34,020 nucleotides of DNA, from contig JACNJS010000008.1 in assembly GCA_014382445.1 (NCBI GenBank), forward strand, positions 1-34,020, in the 5' to 3' direction. Positions within the stretch are counted from its first letter, which is position 1. The number at the start of each line of letters is the position of its first letter. The notes below the pieces were generated by a model. That model was not told where the DNA came from and ran no database searches. It saw only the letters and a program-made list of their open reading frames with translations. Origin of the DNA: Bacteroidota bacterium (GTDB lineage Bacteria; Bacteroidota; Bacteroidia; Bacteroidales; F082). Below are positions 1 to 8,220 of this stretch, piece after piece. The translations under genes were made by a program, and so were the position numbers.

Positions 1-831
1 ATAAATATTCCACAAGTAGGATTGAAAAAATTATGGATAGTTGATAAGATTTCTGTCAACAATATCTATCATATTAAATATGCTGATCTGGATGGATTAA
101 ATGAGATAAGTAGTGAGATTGATGTTAAGCCTTATATTGCTAAAAACTTTATTTACTTTTCATTAACTTCAAATGAGGTGATCGATAGGGAACCTTCAGA
201 AAACTGGGAACTACTTTTTACAAGATACATCGATTTTACTTTTGACAACACAGGAACACCTGTTGAGTATCTTGTTGCTGGTGCCACAAGCAACATCGAT
301 CAATATGCCAATAAATTCTACCCGGTTGCTAATGATTATGAAGACTGGTCAGCTAAACCGTTCGATTCGCTCAAAAATGTGGTTGGATATAATTGGAAAA
401 ACTTTAGTATGGCTACATTTGAATGGGTTGTTGAGGATTCAACAGCATTTTTCATTATGAATGATGCAGGTGATGTTTATAAATTAGTATTTACTTTATG
501 GGAAGGTTCATCAACTGGCGTGTTTGCTTTTAATAAGGAATTAATATCACTATCATTTATCGGGAATGATACTAAAAAACAACACTTTGTATCCATTTAT
601 CCAAATCCGGCTTCTGAATTTGTAAACATTAATATTAATAATGAAATTTTATTTGATGGAAAAATTATAATGACTGATTTGTCAGGCAGAATTGTTTATA
701 ATTCAACTATCAGTAATTCAGTCGGTAATACTTCAGTTGCCATTAATATTAATGATTTTACAAAGGGAATTTATTTTATCACTCTGCAAAGTAATGATAC
801 CAGAGAAACCCACAAACTAGTCGTTCAATAA
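1..831 (+). CDS. HmuY-like protein with T9SS sorting domain (5' partial)
   Basis: The reading frame is open from base 1, so the gene is cut at its 5' end; the TTG at 22 is not taken as the start. The body contains an ENWELLFTRY block, a VGYNW block and a YKLVF block that recur in the downstream lipoprotein at 3058 (SDWDLLFTQY, IGYEWKEL, YYKLRF). This makes the two paralogues of the HmuY type, the haem-binding partner of a TonB receptor. The last 80 or so residues (from VSIYPNPASEFVNI to THKLVVQ) are a typical Por/T9SS type A sorting domain, with the YPNP start and a GIYFI-type strand near the end. Family knowledge predicts export through the type IX system and release or anchoring at the cell surface. 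The stop is one base before the receptor start, so they are co-transcribed. Haem as ligand is inferred from context only; I cannot assign binding histidines. Confidence 0.8.
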   Translation: MNIPQVGLKKLWIVDKISVNNIYHIKYADLDGLNEISSEIDVKPYIAKNFIYFSLTSNEVIDREPSENWELLFTRYIDFTFDNTGTPVEYLVAGATSNIDQYANKFYPVANDYEDWSAKPFDSLKNVVGYNWKNFSMATFEWVVEDSTAFFIMNDAGDVYKLVFTLWEGSSTGVFAFNKELISLSFIGNDTKKQHFVSIYPNPASEFVNININNEILFDGKIIMTDLSGRIVYNSTISNSVGNTSVAININDFTKGIYFITLQSNDTRETHKLVVQ

Positions 832-832
832 A

Positions 833-3061
833 ATGAAAATAAGCCCAATTAGCTATTATCTGGGCTTCTTGTTTATTATTCCATTTTTTGGTATATCGCA
901 GGAAACCCGGATACATATTTTGGACAAGATTAATAACGAGCCGGTTGCGTTTGCAAATGTTGCCTTTTCCTGTGTCAATAACAACACCATCATAGCAGGT
1001 TGCGTTTCCGACGAAAATGGATTGGTTATCGCTAACATTCCGCAAAAATCAATTATTAGATTAAGTTATATTGGTTTCCAGGATTATGTTGATACAATCA
1101 GCCCTGGCGAAGACCTAACAATTTATCTAAAATCAATTTCATATAATGTTGATGAAGTTGTTGTTACAGGTCAATATTCTGAATCAACACAGGATAAATC
1201 AATTTACAAAGTAACAGTTCTTAACTCGAGAGAAATTGAGCAGAGGGCGGCTGTAAACATTAAGGAATTGCTTTCTACGGAACTTAATATACGAACCAGC
1301 CATGACAATGCTTTGGGCTCAACCATCAGTATGCAAGGACTTGGTGGTGAACACATTAAATTTCTCATTGATGGTGTTCCCGTTATTGGCCGTGAAGCCG
1401 GTAATATCGATCTTGATCAGTTAAATCTGCAGAATATTGATCATGTGGAAATTATAAACGGACCGATGTCGGTGGTTTATGGCAGCAACGCTTTGGCCGG
1501 AGTTATAAATATAATTACCAAATCACCCGACAGATTGTTACTTTCATCAAACCTTGATACATATTATGAGTCGGTGGGTGTTTATAATATAAATGCAGGA
1601 GCATCTGCAACTGTAAAACGGAATTCCTTTAGCATAACGGGGGGACGAAATTTCTTCGAAGGTTTTCAGGCTCCCGAAACTACCTGGGCGCAAAGATGGA
1701 AACCAAAGGAGCAGTGGAACGCTACGGCAGATTATAAATATGGTTGGGATAACGCATCCATAAAATTCGGCGCTTCATGGTTCAACCAGGAATTAAGAGA
1801 TAATGGGTTGCTTATGCCTCCTTATTATGAAACAAGATTTGATAAATATTTTTTCACCCAACGGATTGTATTGAGGTCGGATTTTAAATATGAGTTTTCA
1901 AAAAAATCGAGAGTAAATGCGACTGCATCTTTCTCAAATTACCATAAAATTAAAAACACTTATTTGAACGATTTAACGATTTTGGAAAAGAATATTGTGC
2001 CCGGACAACAGGATACCACTCGTTTTCAAGATATAATGTTTAGGGCAGATTATAGTTTTGGGGATGAAAACAGCAAATTAAAATATCAAACCGGCATCGA
2101 CCTTAACAAGGAAAATGGCTTTGGTAAGCGAATAAAGGATGGAAGTCAGGAAATTGGTGATTACGCATTATTTGCCAGTCTTAATTACACACCTTTTTTG
2201 CTGCTTAATATTCAGCCTGGAGTTAGGTTCATTTATAATACCAAATTTGCGGCACCAATTATTTATTCGCTTAACATTAAGTATGATATTACAGAACATT
2301 TCGCCATAAGAGGATCTATTGCAAGTGGTTTCAGAGCTCCCTCCCTCAAAGAGCTTTACCTTGAGTTTGTTGATGTTAACCACGATATTCGTGGAAACGA
2401 AAACCTTAAAGCTGAAACTTCTGTTAGTACAAATCTTGTGGCTAATTATATAAGTTCAACTAATCGAGCTTATGAGTGGGGTCTTGAACTTAACCTCTTT
2501 AATAACAATATTAAAGACAATATACAACTGATTCCTCAATCCGACAATTCACTTTTGTATTCTTATGTTAACATTAATAGGTTTTTAACCAGAGGTTTAG
2601 AGTTGAACTTTAATAATAATATTTACCCATGGCTTACTGTTAAATTTGGTTTTACTGTTACGGGTCAGAAAATTGAATATTCGGGTTTGACTTCTAATAA
2701 TTTTGAATTCTACCCAGGTTTTAATACTACGGCTAATTATAATATTAAGAAATACGATATTAATTTGTCGGTTTATTATAAATATAATGGCGAATACCCC
2801 CAGTTGTATTTTACTGAATTAGGAGAGGCACCTGAGATTAGGTTTATGAAGGCCTATAATACGCTAGATATTAATATTGGTAAGTGGTGCTGGAAACGAA
2901 GGATAAACTTTCAATTGGGTGGGAAAAACCTTTTTAATAATACCAACATTGATGTGCTGGGAGGTCAATTGGGAGGAATTCATACCGGTGGTGGTTCTTC
3001 AGTACCAGTTAATTGGGGAAGAACATTTTTTATCAGACTTCAATTTAGATTTAACAAATGA
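833..3061 (+). CDS. TonB-dependent outer membrane receptor, HmuR-like
   Basis: 742 residues, a normal length for the family. An N-terminal signal peptide (hydrophobic core about residues 8-21, ending near GISQ) is followed by a carboxypeptidase-regulatory-like beta domain (about 25-100, with SYIGFQDY). The plug runs about 105-220: VDEVVVTGQ, then LIDGVPVIG and IEIINGPMSVVYGSNALAGVINIITK, given here in pieces. The rest is the 22-strand barrel. GFRAPSLKELY and GNENLKAE match the YRAP and NPNL/NPDL-type motifs of HmuR-class haem receptors, with Phe in place of Tyr. The product imports a bound ligand, probably haem or a similar iron source, across the outer membrane using TonB energy. It lies between two HmuY-like genes: 1 bp after the first, and overlapping the next by 4 bp (ATGA). 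The receptor call is secure; the substrate is inference. Confidence 0.9.
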   Translation: MKISPISYYLGFLFIIPFFGISQETRIHILDKINNEPVAFANVAFSCVNNNTIIAGCVSDENGLVIANIPQKSIIRLSYIGFQDYVDTISPGEDLTIYLKSISYNVDEVVVTGQYSESTQDKSIYKVTVLNSREIEQRAAVNIKELLSTELNIRTSHDNALGSTISMQGLGGEHIKFLIDGVPVIGREAGNIDLDQLNLQNIDHVEIINGPMSVVYGSNALAGVINIITKSPDRLLLSSNLDTYYESVGVYNINAGASATVKRNSFSITGGRNFFEGFQAPETTWAQRWKPKEQWNATADYKYGWDNASIKFGASWFNQELRDNGLLMPPYYETRFDKYFFTQRIVLRSDFKYEFSKKSRVNATASFSNYHKIKNTYLNDLTILEKNIVPGQQDTTRFQDIMFRADYSFGDENSKLKYQTGIDLNKENGFGKRIKDGSQEIGDYALFASLNYTPFLLLNIQPGVRFIYNTKFAAPIIYSLNIKYDITEHFAIRGSIASGFRAPSLKELYLEFVDVNHDIRGNENLKAETSVSTNLVANYISSTNRAYEWGLELNLFNNNIKDNIQLIPQSDNSLLYSYVNINRFLTRGLELNFNNNIYPWLTVKFGFTVTGQKIEYSGLTSNNFEFYPGFNTTANYNIKKYDINLSVYYKYNGEYPQLYFTELGEAPEIRFMKAYNTLDINIGKWCWKRRINFQLGGKNLFNNTNIDVLGGQLGGIHTGGGSSVPVNWGRTFFIRLQFRFNK

Positions 3062-4074
3062 TGTATAAAAAAATATTCACTATAGTTTTTATTTCTCTTC
3101 TGTTTACATCCTGTTTTAAAGAGGATGTTCTTATTCCCGGCCACGAACCCGGTGAGGTTTCAACAATGATAATCCCAATGACAATGTATTACACTAATCA
3201 GGTTTATTTTAATCTGGAAAATGGGGAAATTGTTTCATCAAATAACCGTTCCATATTCGATTTAAATTTTAGCTGTAATGATACATCTACGATTATCAGG
3301 CTAAATTCTGCAAATTTTGCAAAGGCTTCTGAAACTATGTATGATAAATTAGAAGATGTTACCGATACAACTGGCTTAAACTGGAAATTTGATAGTTCGG
3401 ACGGAAATTCTAATTCAATTGCTATTCTCAATTGGATTAATATCAACAATAATGATACAGCTTACAGTAACAAAGTGTGGGTTATTAACAGAGGAATTGA
3501 TGCTTTGGGTATTAAGCTTGGGTTAAAAAAAATTCAGTTTAATCGTCTGGTTGAAGGTAAGTATTATTTTACATTTTCAAATATGGATAACAGCGGACAT
3601 GTTGAAGATTTTGTTACGAAAGATGATTCTTATTCTTATTTACAATACTCGTTTGTTAAGGAAGGATTAGAACAAACTCAACCAGAACATTCCGATTGGG
3701 ATTTGCTTTTTACGCAATATACAACCCTGCTTTTTACCGACGAAGGTTTGCCTTATCCATATTTAGTAACCGGCGTGCTACAAAGTTTTAATAATACAAA
3801 TGTTTCACTCGATACTAATCATATTTTTAACAACATTACGATTTCTGATACCAGCAATTTTGATTTCTCTAATAGACTGGATAAAATAGGTTATGAATGG
3901 AAAGAATTAATTGGTGATGTTAATTCCGGCGACATTTATTACGAAATCAAAATCAACAATAACTACATTATTAAAGACAATAGTTCATACTATTACAAAC
4001 TTCGGTTTATTAATTTTTACGACCCGGTAACCGGCGAAAAAGGTTATCCTACGTTTGAGTATCAACAACTATAA
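3058..4074 (+). CDS. HmuY-like surface lipoprotein
   Basis: 338 residues. The N-terminus is a lipoprotein signal: MMYKKI, a hydrophobic stretch, then the lipobox LLFTSC with Cys at about residue 19. A second ATG lies at 3061; the ATG at 3058 overlaps the receptor stop as ATGA, which indicates translational coupling. The middle and C-terminus share blocks with the protein at 1-831 (SDWDLLFTQY, YPYLVTGV, IGYEWKEL, YYKLRFINFYD), the HmuY fold signature as I recognise it. The likely role is to bind haem or another ligand at the cell surface and hand it to the receptor encoded just upstream. It lacks the T9SS tail of its paralogue, so the operon encodes two partners that reach the surface by different routes. 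Ligand residues cannot be assigned by eye. Confidence 0.75.
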   Translation: MMYKKIFTIVFISLLFTSCFKEDVLIPGHEPGEVSTMIIPMTMYYTNQVYFNLENGEIVSSNNRSIFDLNFSCNDTSTIIRLNSANFAKASETMYDKLEDVTDTTGLNWKFDSSDGNSNSIAILNWININNNDTAYSNKVWVINRGIDALGIKLGLKKIQFNRLVEGKYYFTFSNMDNSGHVEDFVTKDDSYSYLQYSFVKEGLEQTQPEHSDWDLLFTQYTTLLFTDEGLPYPYLVTGVLQSFNNTNVSLDTNHIFNNITISDTSNFDFSNRLDKIGYEWKELIGDVNSGDIYYEIKINNNYIIKDNSSYYYKLRFINFYDPVTGEKGYPTFEYQQL

Positions 4075-4136
4075 GGGAAATAGGGTGCTAAGGTATAAGG
4101 TAAAGATATATAGTATATGGTATAAGGGAAATAGGG
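4070..4136 (+). repeat. 16-bp direct repeat, G-rich, at the end of the lipoprotein gene
   Basis: The 16-mer TATAAGGGAAATAGGG occurs at 4070-4085 and again at 4121-4136. The first copy overlaps the TAA stop of the HmuY-like gene (4072-4074). The G-rich stretch is a degenerate inverted counterpart of the C-rich array that follows at 4162, so the two could pair as a long imperfect hairpin. Confidence 0.7.
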
Positions 4137-4161
4137 AATAAAGGTAAGTGATTAATAGAGG

Positions 4162-4212
4162 TACCCCTATACCCTATACCCCTATACCCCTATACCCTAT
4201 ACCCCTATACCC
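4162..4212. repeat. C3-4/TATA tandem array (G-quadruplex motif on the - strand)
   Basis: Seven C tracts of lengths 4,3,4,4,3,4,3 are each separated by exactly TATA. On the complementary strand this is GGG(G)-TATA repeated, which satisfies the canonical G3+N1-7 rule for a G-quadruplex with several alternative registers. It lies between the HmuY-like gene and the promoter of the metallophosphoesterase gene. A reading frame through it (4148-4399) codes for a Pro/Tyr/Ile/Leu repeat and is not taken as a gene. Confidence 0.85.
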
Positions 4213-4235
4213 TTTCCGCCAATTTTATACCAATA

Positions 4236-4265
4236 TTGCTCAGTTGAAAAAAAAGATTACTTTTG
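4236..4265 (+). promoter_or_regulatory. Bacteroidota-type promoter for the metallophosphoesterase gene
   Basis: ATTG (-33 element, TTG at 4236-4238), then 19 bases, then TACTTTTG (4258-4265), an exact TAnnTTTG -7 box. Transcription would start near 4272, leaving a leader of about 130 bases before the ATG at 4403. Confidence 0.6.
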
Positions 4266-4402
4266 CCGCGCTTTCTGAAAAGCTTATAGGTATTTTCGCA
4301 TTACGGATGCTTGTTAAGTTCTTTTATGACACTACTAATAATAACTTATTTACTATTTCGTTTCACCACATACTGATTAGTATAACTAAGCGTATCTAAT
4401 TA

Positions 4403-5746
4403 ATGAAGATTAAACTTAACCACTTTCTCCTGCCATTTCTGCTTTTTATTGGCTATTTTCTGATGCTCTATAGCATGCCAAAATATTCAGGGCAATACAT
4501 GTTTTTAGTTATAATAATTCTTGCCGATTTCTATTTATGGTCTTCGGTTAAAAAACAGGTTTTTAATTACAGGTACTGGCTGCGAATGCTCATTATATTT
4601 GTTTATTGGCTACCTCTGTTTCTGCTTGCAATATTGCTTGTGGGCTCAGTTTTAATTCCGGTAATTAATTGGAACGATACTCTTAGAACGTACATGGTTG
4701 GAGTAATTTTAGTTTTTTATACTTCTAAAATACTCCCCATCACTTTTCTTTTTCTCGCAGATATTGTGCGAGTTATTCAAAAGCTTTTTCTTATAGTAAA
4801 GAGGGATAACAGGCAGCAACTTATTGAAAAAAAGAAGGAGGAAGGAATATCTCGTAGCAAATTTCTCCAATACATTGGATTCATATCAGGAGGACTTGTT
4901 TTAGGCACTATGTTCATGGGTATGTTCAGATGGGCATATGAGTTTAAAATTGTTCGTGAGAAAATTAAGTTTCAAAATTTATCTAAAGAATTTATTGGGT
5001 TCAGAATCGTTCAGATATCAGACCTGCACCTTGGAACCTGGACATCAAAAAAACCTTTGCAACGTGCTGTTGATATGATTAATGATATGAATCCCGATAT
5101 TATATTGTTTACCGGCGACCTTGTAAATTACGCAACCAATGAGACTATCGGCTTCGAAGATGTATTATCACAACTTAGAGCAAAATACGGTGTATTTGCG
5201 ATTCTAGGCAACCACGATTATGGAAATTATGTAACATGGCCTTCACAAGAAGCCAAGCAGGAGAATATGAAACAACTGTATAATTTCTTTGATAAGATTG
5301 GATGGAAACTACTGAATAACGAAAATGAGATAATAAACAAAGCATCAGGACAACTTGCATTGATTGGCGTTGAAAACTGGGGTGCAAATCCACGTTTCCC
5401 AAAATACGGCGATCTTGACAAAGCAATTCAGGGCACTGAAAATACTGACATTAAAATTCTAATGACCCACGATCCTTCGCATTGGGAAAAAGTAGTTATC
5501 GCGGGTAATTATGATATTGATCTAACACTATCAGGCCACACACATGGCTTTCAGTTTGGTATCGAAACTAAAGAAATAAAATGGAGCCCGGCTCAATATA
5601 TGTACAACCATTGGGCAGGATTATACCAGGATACAAAGAAAACAGGTAAATACATTTATGTTAATCGTGGCTTGGGTTCTATAGGTTATCCCGGAAGAAT
5701 TGGAATGCTACCTGAGATTACTTTTATTGAATTGGTGTCGGCTTAA
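4403..5746 (+). CDS. Membrane-anchored metallophosphoesterase (YaeI/YkuE-like)
   Basis: 447 residues. The N-terminal 185 or so residues form four or five hydrophobic helices (about 8-27, 30-48, 62-90, 97-125, 152-175). The C-terminal part is a calcineurin-type phosphoesterase with all metal motifs visible: ISDLHLG (about residue 206), FTGDLV, LGNHDYG, MTHDP and SGHTHGF (about 378). A NRGLGSIG segment near the end is typical of this subfamily. Two divalent metal ions bound by these Asp/His/Asn residues would hydrolyse a phosphoester at the membrane; related enzymes act on phospholipid or nucleotide-sugar lipid substrates, but the substrate is unknown here. The gene has its own promoter at 4236-4265 and is followed by a large repeat region. 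The family call is secure; the specific reaction is not. Confidence 0.88.
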   Translation: MKIKLNHFLLPFLLFIGYFLMLYSMPKYSGQYMFLVIIILADFYLWSSVKKQVFNYRYWLRMLIIFVYWLPLFLLAILLVGSVLIPVINWNDTLRTYMVGVILVFYTSKILPITFLFLADIVRVIQKLFLIVKRDNRQQLIEKKKEEGISRSKFLQYIGFISGGLVLGTMFMGMFRWAYEFKIVREKIKFQNLSKEFIGFRIVQISDLHLGTWTSKKPLQRAVDMINDMNPDIILFTGDLVNYATNETIGFEDVLSQLRAKYGVFAILGNHDYGNYVTWPSQEAKQENMKQLYNFFDKIGWKLLNNENEIINKASGQLALIGVENWGANPRFPKYGDLDKAIQGTENTDIKILMTHDPSHWEKVVIAGNYDIDLTLSGHTHGFQFGIETKEIKWSPAQYMYNHWAGLYQDTKKTGKYIYVNRGLGSIGYPGRIGMLPEITFIELVSA

Positions 5747-5760
5747 TGGGTGAATGCTTG

Positions 5761-5872
5761 AATGATTCAATGATACAATGATTCAATGATACAATGATTC
5801 AATGATTCAATGATGGAATGATGGAATGATACAATGATACAATGATACAATGATGGAATGATGGAATGATAC
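5761..5872. repeat. AATGATNN octamer array, 14 copies
   Basis: Fourteen consecutive octamers AATGAT plus a variable dinucleotide. The dinucleotides run TC, AC, TC, AC, TC, TC, GG, GG, AC, AC, AC, GG, GG, AC. Degenerate copies flank it (GAATGCTT before, AATGGTTG at 5873-5880). It starts about 15 bases after the stop of the metallophosphoesterase gene. Confidence 0.95.
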
Positions 5873-5940
5873 AATGGTTGCATGTGACCTTTTTTGACAA
5901 ATTCACTCATTCACACATTTTCAAATTTTCACATTTTCAA

Positions 5941-6078
5941 ATTCTCAATTCACACATTTTCAAATTCTCAATTCACACATTTTCAAATTCTCAATTCACA
6001 CATTTTCAAATTCTCAATTCACACATTTTCAAATTCTCAATTCACACATTTTCAAATTCTCAATTCACACATTTTCAA
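5941..6078. repeat. 23-bp minisatellite, six perfect copies
   Basis: Six identical 23-bp units start at 5941, 5964, 5987, 6010, 6033 and 6056. Each begins ATTCTCAATT and ends CACATTTTCAA. Degenerate half units continue on both sides (about 5900-5940 and 6079-6100). The copies are contiguous, with no spacers, so this is not a CRISPR array. It ends about 40 bases before the -7 box of the methyltransferase gene. Confidence 0.95.
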
Positions 6079-6117
6079 ATTCTCACATTCACTCATTTTA
6101 CCATTCCCAGAAATCAA

Positions 6118-6125
6118 TATATTTG
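6118..6125 (+). promoter_or_regulatory. -7 promoter box of the methyltransferase gene
   Basis: TATATTTG is an exact match to TAnnTTTG. A weak -33 candidate (TTTT, about 6096-6099) lies at the right distance. The transcript would begin near 6132, only about 13 bases before the ATG at 6145. This decides that start over the long in-frame extension back to 5866, which would translate the minisatellite. Confidence 0.55.
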
Positions 6126-6144
6126 CCAACCAAACTCTCACACT

Positions 6145-6891
6145 ATGGCATTTATTAATTCCTTTGAAAAAGAAGGTAATTATCTTTTTAAACATCGAGG
6201 ACAATTTCCGGTAATCTTATTTTTATTAGCCATTCCGGTAGTGTATTTTACCGGAACGAATAACTTTAGTGTATTAACTCAGGATGTTATCAAGTGGGTA
6301 GCTATTGCACTAAGTGTATTAGGTTTCATTATCAGAGCAATCTCAATAGGCACAACACCAAAGGGAACTTCCGGAAGAAATACAAAAGATGGCCAGGTTG
6401 CCGAATCGCTTAATACAACAGGTATTTATTCAATTGTACGCCATCCCTTATATCTCGGTAACTATTTTATGTGGATTGGAATTGTACTTTTCACTTTTAA
6501 TTTTGAATTTGTTGTCATCATCACACTTGCCTTCTGGCTTTATTACGAGCGTATTATGTTTGCCGAAGAACGATTTCTTGAGAGGAAGTTCGGTGATGCC
6601 TACATGGAATGGGCAAATCGCACACCCGCATTTATTCCATGCCTTAAAAAGTTTAAGAAAAATGTAGTTCCATTTTCACCAGTAAGCGTTTTGCGACGTG
6701 AATATTCCGGAGTACTTGCCACTGTTGTTGGATTTGTTTTTATTGATGACTTAAGAAGATACTTCAATTATCATACATTTGAGGTTTATACAACATGGCA
6801 TTATGCGCTGGTTGTTGTCCTTATTATTGTTTTAATTTTAAGAAGTTTAAAGCATTTTACTCCTGTACTTAAAGAGGAGGGACGTTCGTAA
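6145..6891 (+). CDS. Isoprenylcysteine/phospholipid methyltransferase family membrane protein
   Basis: 248 residues from the ATG at 6145. Upstream in-frame codons back to 5866 only translate tandem repeats, and the promoter box at 6118 lies inside them, so the longer form is rejected. Five or so membrane helices are visible (about 20-37, 46-65, 105-140, 190-205, 220-238). The core motif is GIYSIVRHPLYLGNYF followed by YYERIMFAEERFLERKFG and YMEWANRTPAFIP. These are the SAM-binding RHP and EE signature residues of the ICMT/PEMT fold. The enzyme would methylate a membrane lipid, lipid phosphate or prenylated molecule using S-adenosylmethionine; the acceptor cannot be told from sequence. No close operon partner is present on either side. 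Confidence 0.82.
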   Translation: MAFINSFEKEGNYLFKHRGQFPVILFLLAIPVVYFTGTNNFSVLTQDVIKWVAIALSVLGFIIRAISIGTTPKGTSGRNTKDGQVAESLNTTGIYSIVRHPLYLGNYFMWIGIVLFTFNFEFVVIITLAFWLYYERIMFAEERFLERKFGDAYMEWANRTPAFIPCLKKFKKNVVPFSPVSVLRREYSGVLATVVGFVFIDDLRRYFNYHTFEVYTTWHYALVVVLIIVLILRSLKHFTPVLKEEGRS

Positions 6892-6940
6892 GTTATTGTC
6901 AACACACTTAACCAATATTATAACAACCAACTTTTCTTCA

Positions 6941-6948
6941 TATATTTG
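6941..6948 (+). promoter_or_regulatory. -7 promoter box of the saccharopine dehydrogenase-like gene
   Basis: TATATTTG is an exact TAnnTTTG match; the -33 region (ATTA, about 6917-6920) is weak. Transcription would start near 6954, so the in-frame TTG at 6946, which lies inside this box, cannot be the start codon. The TTG at 6973 is preferred. Confidence 0.5.
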
Positions 6949-6972
6949 ACCTCCACAAAAAAAACCAAAATA

Positions 6973-8109
6973 TTGAAAAAGATAATTGTACTTGGAGCCG
7001 GATTAGTAGGCAAGCCAATTGCTCTCGATTTGGCTAACGAGTCAGATTTTGAAGTAGCCGTAGCTGATGTTAGTGTTGAAAGGCTTAATAACATTAGTGA
7101 TAAAAGGATTCAAAAAATTCAAGCTGATTTGCAAAACAAGTCTAAACTTAGTTCCATAATTACAGCTTATGATTTTGTTGTTAATGCAGTACCGGGGTTT
7201 ATGGGCTACGAATGTCTTAAAAACTGTATTGAGGCCGGAAAAGATATTGTTGACATTGCCTTTTATCCGGAGGATGTATTTGAACTATCGGAATTAGCCG
7301 AACAAAAAAACGTTAGAGTTATATGCGATATGGGAGTAGCCCCGGGCATGAGTAACTTACTTACCGGATATGCGGCTTCAAAACTTGATAGTGTTCAAAA
7401 CGTTGATATCTTTGTTGGCGGTCTGCCAAAAATCAGAACCCAACCCTGGGAATATAAAGCAGTTTTTTCACCCAGTGACGTTATTGAAGAATATACGCGC
7501 CCGGCACGAATTGTAAGGAATGGCAAAATAGTTACAGTCCCTCCGCTTACCAAAATTGAATTACTGGAGTTTGATAATGTTGGCACTTTGGAAGCCTTTA
7601 ACAGTGATGGATTACGCTCATTATTATTCACAATTAAGGCAGAAAATATGAGTGAAAAAACCCTCAGATATCCGGGTTACGCCAAAAAAATTCAACTTCT
7701 AAGCGATAATGGTTTTTTTAACTCTAAAAAAATTGACGTTGATGGTAAGCTTGTTTCACCTCTCGAATTAACTTCCAAATTACTTTTTGACCAATGGAAA
7801 CTTTTAGACAATGAAGAGGATATTACAATCATGAGAATTATTATTGAAGGACTGGAGTCCGGAAAAAAAATTCGTTATAGTTTTGACCTCCATGACGAAT
7901 TTGATAAAAATACCGGTATTCATTCAATGGCACGAACTACAGGTTATACTGCATCTACGGCAGTGAGATTATTAGCTGAGGATAAATATCTTAAGAAAGG
8001 AATTAGCGTAGGAGAAATGATGGGCCGAGATGAATCGGTTGTGAAATTTATGTTGGATGGATTAGCACATCGTAGTGTTAACTATAAAAGCAAAGTGGAA
8101 TATTTATAA
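6973..8109 (+). CDS. Saccharopine dehydrogenase-like oxidoreductase
   Basis: 378 residues when begun at the TTG at 6973, giving MKKIIVLGAGLVG as N-terminus. The frame stays open back to an earlier TTG at 6946, but that codon is part of the promoter box. The Rossmann GAGLVG motif binds NAD(P). VVNAVPGFMGYECLKNC and ICDMGVAPGMSNLL are characteristic of the saccharopine dehydrogenase/LYS9-like family, and VGGLPKIRTQPWEYK starts the C-terminal catalytic domain. Length fits the family (about 380-400). In lysine metabolism these enzymes interconvert saccharopine and semialdehyde plus amino acid, but many bacterial members act on other substrates. No other lysine gene lies nearby. The use of a TTG start is unusual but forced by the absence of ATG near the N-terminus. 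Confidence 0.82.
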   Translation: MKKIIVLGAGLVGKPIALDLANESDFEVAVADVSVERLNNISDKRIQKIQADLQNKSKLSSIITAYDFVVNAVPGFMGYECLKNCIEAGKDIVDIAFYPEDVFELSELAEQKNVRVICDMGVAPGMSNLLTGYAASKLDSVQNVDIFVGGLPKIRTQPWEYKAVFSPSDVIEEYTRPARIVRNGKIVTVPPLTKIELLEFDNVGTLEAFNSDGLRSLLFTIKAENMSEKTLRYPGYAKKIQLLSDNGFFNSKKIDVDGKLVSPLELTSKLLFDQWKLLDNEEDITIMRIIIEGLESGKKIRYSFDLHDEFDKNTGIHSMARTTGYTASTAVRLLAEDKYLKKGISVGEMMGRDESVVKFMLDGLAHRSVNYKSKVEYL

Positions 8110-8136
8110 TATGAAGTCAGTACGCTCTAAATCAGT

Positions 8137-8220
8137 AACATATAACATATAACATATAACATATAACATATAACAAATAACAAATAACAAATAACAAATA
8201 ACATATAACAAATAACATAT
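8137..8220. repeat. AACATAT/AACAAAT heptamer array, 12 copies
   Basis: Twelve contiguous heptamers, five AACATAT, four AACAAAT, then AACATAT, AACAAAT, AACATAT. They degrade into AACATTA and AACCCAT up to the start of the permease gene at 8241. No TAnnTTTG box is visible in the spacer 8110-8240, so the permease may be transcribed from upstream. Confidence 0.95.

Noticed and set aside
4148-4399. Small reading frame with Pro-Ile/Leu-Tyr repeats
   Set aside because: It is a translation of the C/TATA array and runs through the promoter at 4236-4265; no recognisable protein.
5941-6078. Possible CRISPR array
   Set aside because: The 23-bp units are contiguous, with no spacers and no cas genes nearby.
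5866-6144. N-terminal extension of the methyltransferase reading frame (FSHFQILNSH-type repeats)
   Set aside because: It only translates the 23-bp minisatellite and contains the promoter box at 6118; homologous proteins start near MAFINSF.
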